Below, piece after piece: positions 7,152-7,860 of a stretch of 7,860 nucleotides of DNA; the first letter of the stretch is position 1, and each line of letters opens with the position of its first letter. Below the pieces are notes generated by a model. That model ran no database searches. It worked only from the letters and a program-made list of their open reading frames with translations, and was not told the DNA's origin. This DNA comes from Actinomycetota bacterium. Its GTDB lineage: Bacteria; Actinomycetota; Actinomycetes; Mycobacteriales; Micromonosporaceae. Both the position numbers and the translations under genes were made by a program. Location: NCBI GenBank assembly GCA_005885115.1, contig VAXX01000321.1, forward strand, positions 2,751 to 10,610, given 5' to 3'.

Positions 7152-7596
7152 TGACCGGACGACGGTCGGGCCGACCCGGTACCTGCGCGACCGCACCGGG
7201 CGCCTGCGGTACCTGCCGGTCGGCCTGACCGCGGCCGGCCTGGTACTGGTCGCCTCAGCCGTGTTCGTCGCGGTCCGGCCGTCCAGCGGTGCGGCTGGCG
7301 GCTTCACCGCCACGGTCACCGGCTGCGACGTCCGGTCGCCGGGCACCGCACAGGTCGGCTACTCGGTCACCAACGAGGACCGGACCACCCACGCGTACCG
7401 GGTCCTAGTCACCGTCACCCGCGGCTCGACCCCCCTCGGTTGGGGGGTCAGCCTGGTCAACCACCTCCGGGCCGGCGCGACCGGCACCGCGCAGGTACTC
7501 ATCACGGTCACCGGCGCGGCCACCGGAGCGAGCTGCTCGGTGCACGCCGAGGTGTTCGACGGCAGCACCGGGCACCACGACCACACCCGGAACTGA
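7147..7596 (+). CDS. Small single-pass membrane protein of unknown function with an exported C-terminal domain
   Basis: The 149-residue product has a short basic N-terminus (residues 1-22, with RYLRDRTGRLR), one hydrophobic helix at about 23-43 (LPVGLTAAGLVLVASAVFVAV) and an exported part of about 100 residues. The exported part alternates polar and hydrophobic residues like a beta-sandwich (VGYSVTNED, YRVLVTVT, AQVLITVTG, CSVHAEVFDG). Its two cysteines, C60 and C130, sit at the first and last predicted strands and could form a disulfide. The tail ends GHHDHTRN, a cluster that could bind metal. I do not recognise the family. ATG 7147 overlaps the oxidase stop as ATGGCTGA with no Shine-Dalgarno sequence, so its translation depends on ribosomes leaving the oxidase. 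This suggests a role alongside the oxidase, such as anchoring or copper handling, but nothing in the sequence proves it. Confidence 0.78.
   Translation: MADRTTVGPTRYLRDRTGRLRYLPVGLTAAGLVLVASAVFVAVRPSSGAAGGFTATVTGCDVRSPGTAQVGYSVTNEDRTTHAYRVLVTVTRGSTPLGWGVSLVNHLRAGATGTAQVLITVTGAATGASCSVHAEVFDGSTGHHDHTRN
7428..7449 (+). repeat. Small GC hairpin inside the membrane-protein gene
   Basis: GACCCCCC and GGGGGGTC pair perfectly over 8 bp around a 6-base loop (tcggtt), in frame with the codons for STPLGWGV. It may be no more than codon choice, though such a stem could slow transcription or translation. Confidence 0.5.
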
Positions 7597-7602
7597 GCCG
7601 GT

Positions 7603-7649
7603 CCTCGGCGGTACCTACCGGGGTCACACCCCGGTAGGTACCGCCGAGG
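7603..7649. terminator. Perfect 22-bp hairpin, probable bidirectional terminator
   Basis: The left arm 7603-7624 (cctcggcggtac...) and right arm 7628-7649 are exact complements around the loop cac (7625-7627). It starts seven bases after the stop of the plus-strand gene and covers the last codons of the convergent minus-strand gene. No T-run follows on either strand, which is usual for actinobacterial stem terminators. Its symmetry would let it end transcripts from both sides. Confidence 0.8.
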
Positions 7650-7860
7650 TGCGCCGGGTCGGGGACGAGGCGGCCAGCGCGACGAGTCCGAGCGGCTGGT
7701 CCGGTGCCTGCGGCGCCGACGGCGCCTGGACCGGTGCCGGTGCCGGAGCCGGTACCACGAACTCCTGGACGACCTCCGGCAGGGCTTTCCCGGACAGGTC
7801 GACCGCGTGGACCTCGGCCCGGTACCGGGCCAGCGGCACCAGCGGGTCCGCCGGGGTGAA
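7624..7860 (-). CDS. C-terminus of a convergent gene, bacterial Ig-like (Big_5-type) end plus Pro/Ala-rich tail (5' part off the right edge)
   Basis: The last 78 residues are in the window. FTPADPLVPLARYRAEVHAV followed by DLSGKALPEVVQEFVV has the pattern of a terminal bacterial Ig-like domain of the SbsA/Big_5 type (PL...YRAEV.A.D.SGK.L....EFVV), which is usual in large secreted actinobacterial proteins. A Pro/Ala/Gln-rich stretch (PAPAPAPVQAPSAPQAPDQP) follows, and the protein ends TSAVPTGV. The frame is open to the window edge, so the in-frame GTG at 7839 is probably not the true start. The stop codon (7626-7624) falls at the tip of the 7603-7649 hairpin, so the final nine codons or so are part of that stem. 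The identity of the complete protein cannot be told from this end; an extracellular role is likely, in line with the neighbouring oxidase. Confidence 0.72.
   Translation of the reverse strand, partial: FTPADPLVPLARYRAEVHAVDLSGKALPEVVQEFVVPAPAPAPVQAPSAPQAPDQPLGLVALAASSPTRRTSAVPTGV

Larger units (their letters stand above)
2956..7154 (+). pseudogene. Secreted galactose-oxidase-type (AA5-like) copper radical oxidase with FN3 and repeated A modules, broken by two frameshifts
   Basis: One ancestral gene is now spread over three frames: 2956 to about 3160 (this frame stops at 3408), about 3161 to 4573 (this frame runs on to a stop at 5329), and about 4572 to 7154. Order of parts: signal peptide, A1, FN3, seven-bladed kelch oxidase with C-terminal Ig-like domain, FN3, A2, FN3, A3. 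Copper radical oxidases oxidise an alcohol to an aldehyde and make H2O2, using a Cys-Tyr cofactor. The matching residues are all present: Cys in VFCDGG (codon 4109), Tyr in RWYPSL (4265), Tyr-His in RNYHST (4812, 4815) and His in DTHQLDMNQ (5061). At each switch of frame a conserved stretch is missing, so a single-base correction would not repair the protein. Sequence beyond both breaks is well kept, so the damage is either recent or an assembly error. The substrate is unknown. The start is GTG 2956 with GGAG upstream. The last codons overlap the next gene. Confidence 0.85.

Noticed and set aside
5940..7346. Long minus-strand open frame opposite modules A2, FN3 3 and A3
   Set aside because: It is an antisense shadow of repetitive coding DNA. 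The Arg/Gly-rich translation has no domain, and the plus strand carries clear FN3 and A modules.

Overview
The window looks like chromosome from a high-GC, mycelial-type actinomycete. Coding frames have very GC-rich third positions, GTG starts are common, and the secreted protein has fibronectin type III linkers of the kind common in soil actinomycetes. The heavy use of GTAC-containing codon pairs suggests Micromonosporaceae to me, but that is an impression and not a test.

Layout. (1) Positions 1-954, minus strand: a Gfo/Idh/MocA-family sugar dehydrogenase whose C-terminus lies off the left edge. (2) 955-1190: a divergent intergenic region with a small palindrome and weak promoter-like elements. 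(3) 1191-2027 and 2024-2953, plus strand: two different family 2 glycosyltransferases, stop and start overlapping as GTGA. (4) 2956-7154, plus strand, starting just after the second transferase: a very large secreted multidomain gene. It has a signal peptide, then module A1, FN3, a galactose-oxidase-type copper radical oxidase, FN3, module A2, FN3 and module A3. In this sequence it is broken by two frameshifts, each at a point where a conserved segment is missing. (5) 7147-7596, plus strand: a small single-pass membrane protein overlapping the oxidase stop as ATGGCTGA. (6) 7603-7649: a perfect 22-bp hairpin, probably a two-way terminator. (7) 7624-7860, minus strand: the C-terminus of a convergent gene with a bacterial Ig-like end.

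Working model (inference). The four plus-strand genes form one tightly packed transcription unit. The two transferases and the divergent sugar dehydrogenase would make or modify a surface glycan. The exported copper radical oxidase, held at the envelope by its FN3 and A modules, would oxidise an exposed alcohol on that glycan or another substrate, and the small membrane protein would be an accessory. The logic recalls the CslA-GlxA pair of Streptomyces, but the transferases here are soluble-type and unrelated to CslA in architecture.

The most notable points are the modular oxidase with all recognisable copper-site residues kept despite two disrupted junctions, the three-copy A module that I cannot assign to a named domain, and the hairpin whose loop holds the stop codon of the convergent gene. 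I found no rRNA, tRNA, CRISPR array, insertion sequence or attachment site.
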